Of a stretch of DNA of 64,000 nucleotides, positions 63,956-64,000 are shown one piece after another. A program made the position numbers and the translations under genes. The notes beneath the pieces are model-generated. The model was not told the origin of the DNA. It did no database searches and saw nothing but the letters and a program-made list of their open reading frames with translations. How positions within the stretch are numbered: the stretch's first letter is position 1; every line of letters starts with the position of its first letter. The DNA is from Sphingobium lactosutens DS20. GTDB lineage: Bacteria; Pseudomonadota; Alphaproteobacteria; Sphingomonadales; Sphingomonadaceae. The stretch covers positions 62,001 through 126,000 of the forward strand of contig NZ_ATDP01000073.1 in assembly GCF_000445105.1 (NCBI RefSeq), read 5' to 3'.

Positions 63956-64000
63956 TCAGCGCCGGGGCGCGAGCGCCGCGACATGCCCGGCCAGTTCGAA
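63956..64000 (-). CDS. 3' end of a gene upstream of metG (possibly holB)
   Basis: Only the last 14 codons are in the window, FELAGHVAALAPRR then TGA. In sphingomonads the gene before metG is often holB, the delta-prime subunit of DNA polymerase III, and this tail would fit; 14 residues are too few to be sure. Partial at the window edge. Confidence 0.4.
   Translation of the reverse strand, partial: FELAGHVAALAPRR

Overview
The window is about 64 kb of GC-rich, densely coding chromosomal DNA from an alphaproteobacterium, most likely a sphingomonad (Sphingobium/Sphingomonas type). The support is the trpF-trpB-trpA-accD-folC gene order, several TonB-dependent receptors, a D-mannonate dehydratase with the full set of Novosphingobium ManD active-site residues, a ceramide-glucosyltransferase-like glycosyltransferase, and small proteins such as the DUF6628-like one. 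No rRNA, CRISPR array, phage or plasmid replication gene is visible.

Layout. (1) 1-21.6 kb is housekeeping: a small secreted protein, rsmD-rluB, an orphan receiver protein, an AmpG-like permease, the minus-strand run acyltransferase-trpF-trpB-DUF559-trpA-accD-folC, a glycosyltransferase, gyrA with a DUF952 gene, two tandem paralogous secreted repeat proteins, an Lrp/AsnC regulator, a histidine-kinase-like protein with a degenerate ATPase domain, a polysaccharide deacetylase and a CAU-anticodon tRNA. (2) 21.8-40.6 kb is a catabolic locus for a sulfated, uronic-acid-containing substrate. It holds UxaC, fructuronate reductase, ManD, an ExuT-type transporter, a GntR/FCD regulator, two S1-type sulfatases, a formylglycine-generating enzyme, a TonB-dependent receptor, a GH3 enzyme, a FAH-family hydrolase and an NTF2-like protein. 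Glucuronate released outside or in the periplasm would be converted to fructuronate, mannonate and 2-keto-3-deoxygluconate. A shared motif of the type TGGyCArACC(a) lies before the transporter, one sulfatase and the receptor. (3) 40.7-51.9 kb is a cobalamin salvage and uptake locus under two cobalamin riboswitches: btuB-DUF1636-cobT-phosphatase-cobS-cobC-cobD-cobU, then btuCD, btuF and cobO. (4) 52-55 kb has a DUF4198 gene and a siderophore-type TonB receptor that is broken by an in-frame TAA just after its signal peptide. (5) 55-64 kb has an MFS transporter, mazG, an MHS-family transporter split by an IS110/IS1111-type element, then metG-tatD-MBL hydrolase-retropepsin and the very end of one more gene.

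Most notable points: a DUF559 nuclease gene bounded by long inverted repeats inside the trp operon, whose repeat supplies the ribosome-binding site of trpA; a clean IS1111-type insertion whose removal exactly restores a 431-residue transporter, with a structured downstream non-coding end that is a good bridge-RNA candidate; the GntR-linked sulfated-uronide locus; the C-to-T-type nonsense codon in the TonB receptor; and the kinase-like protein that keeps its phospho-acceptor His but lacks the N and G1 boxes.
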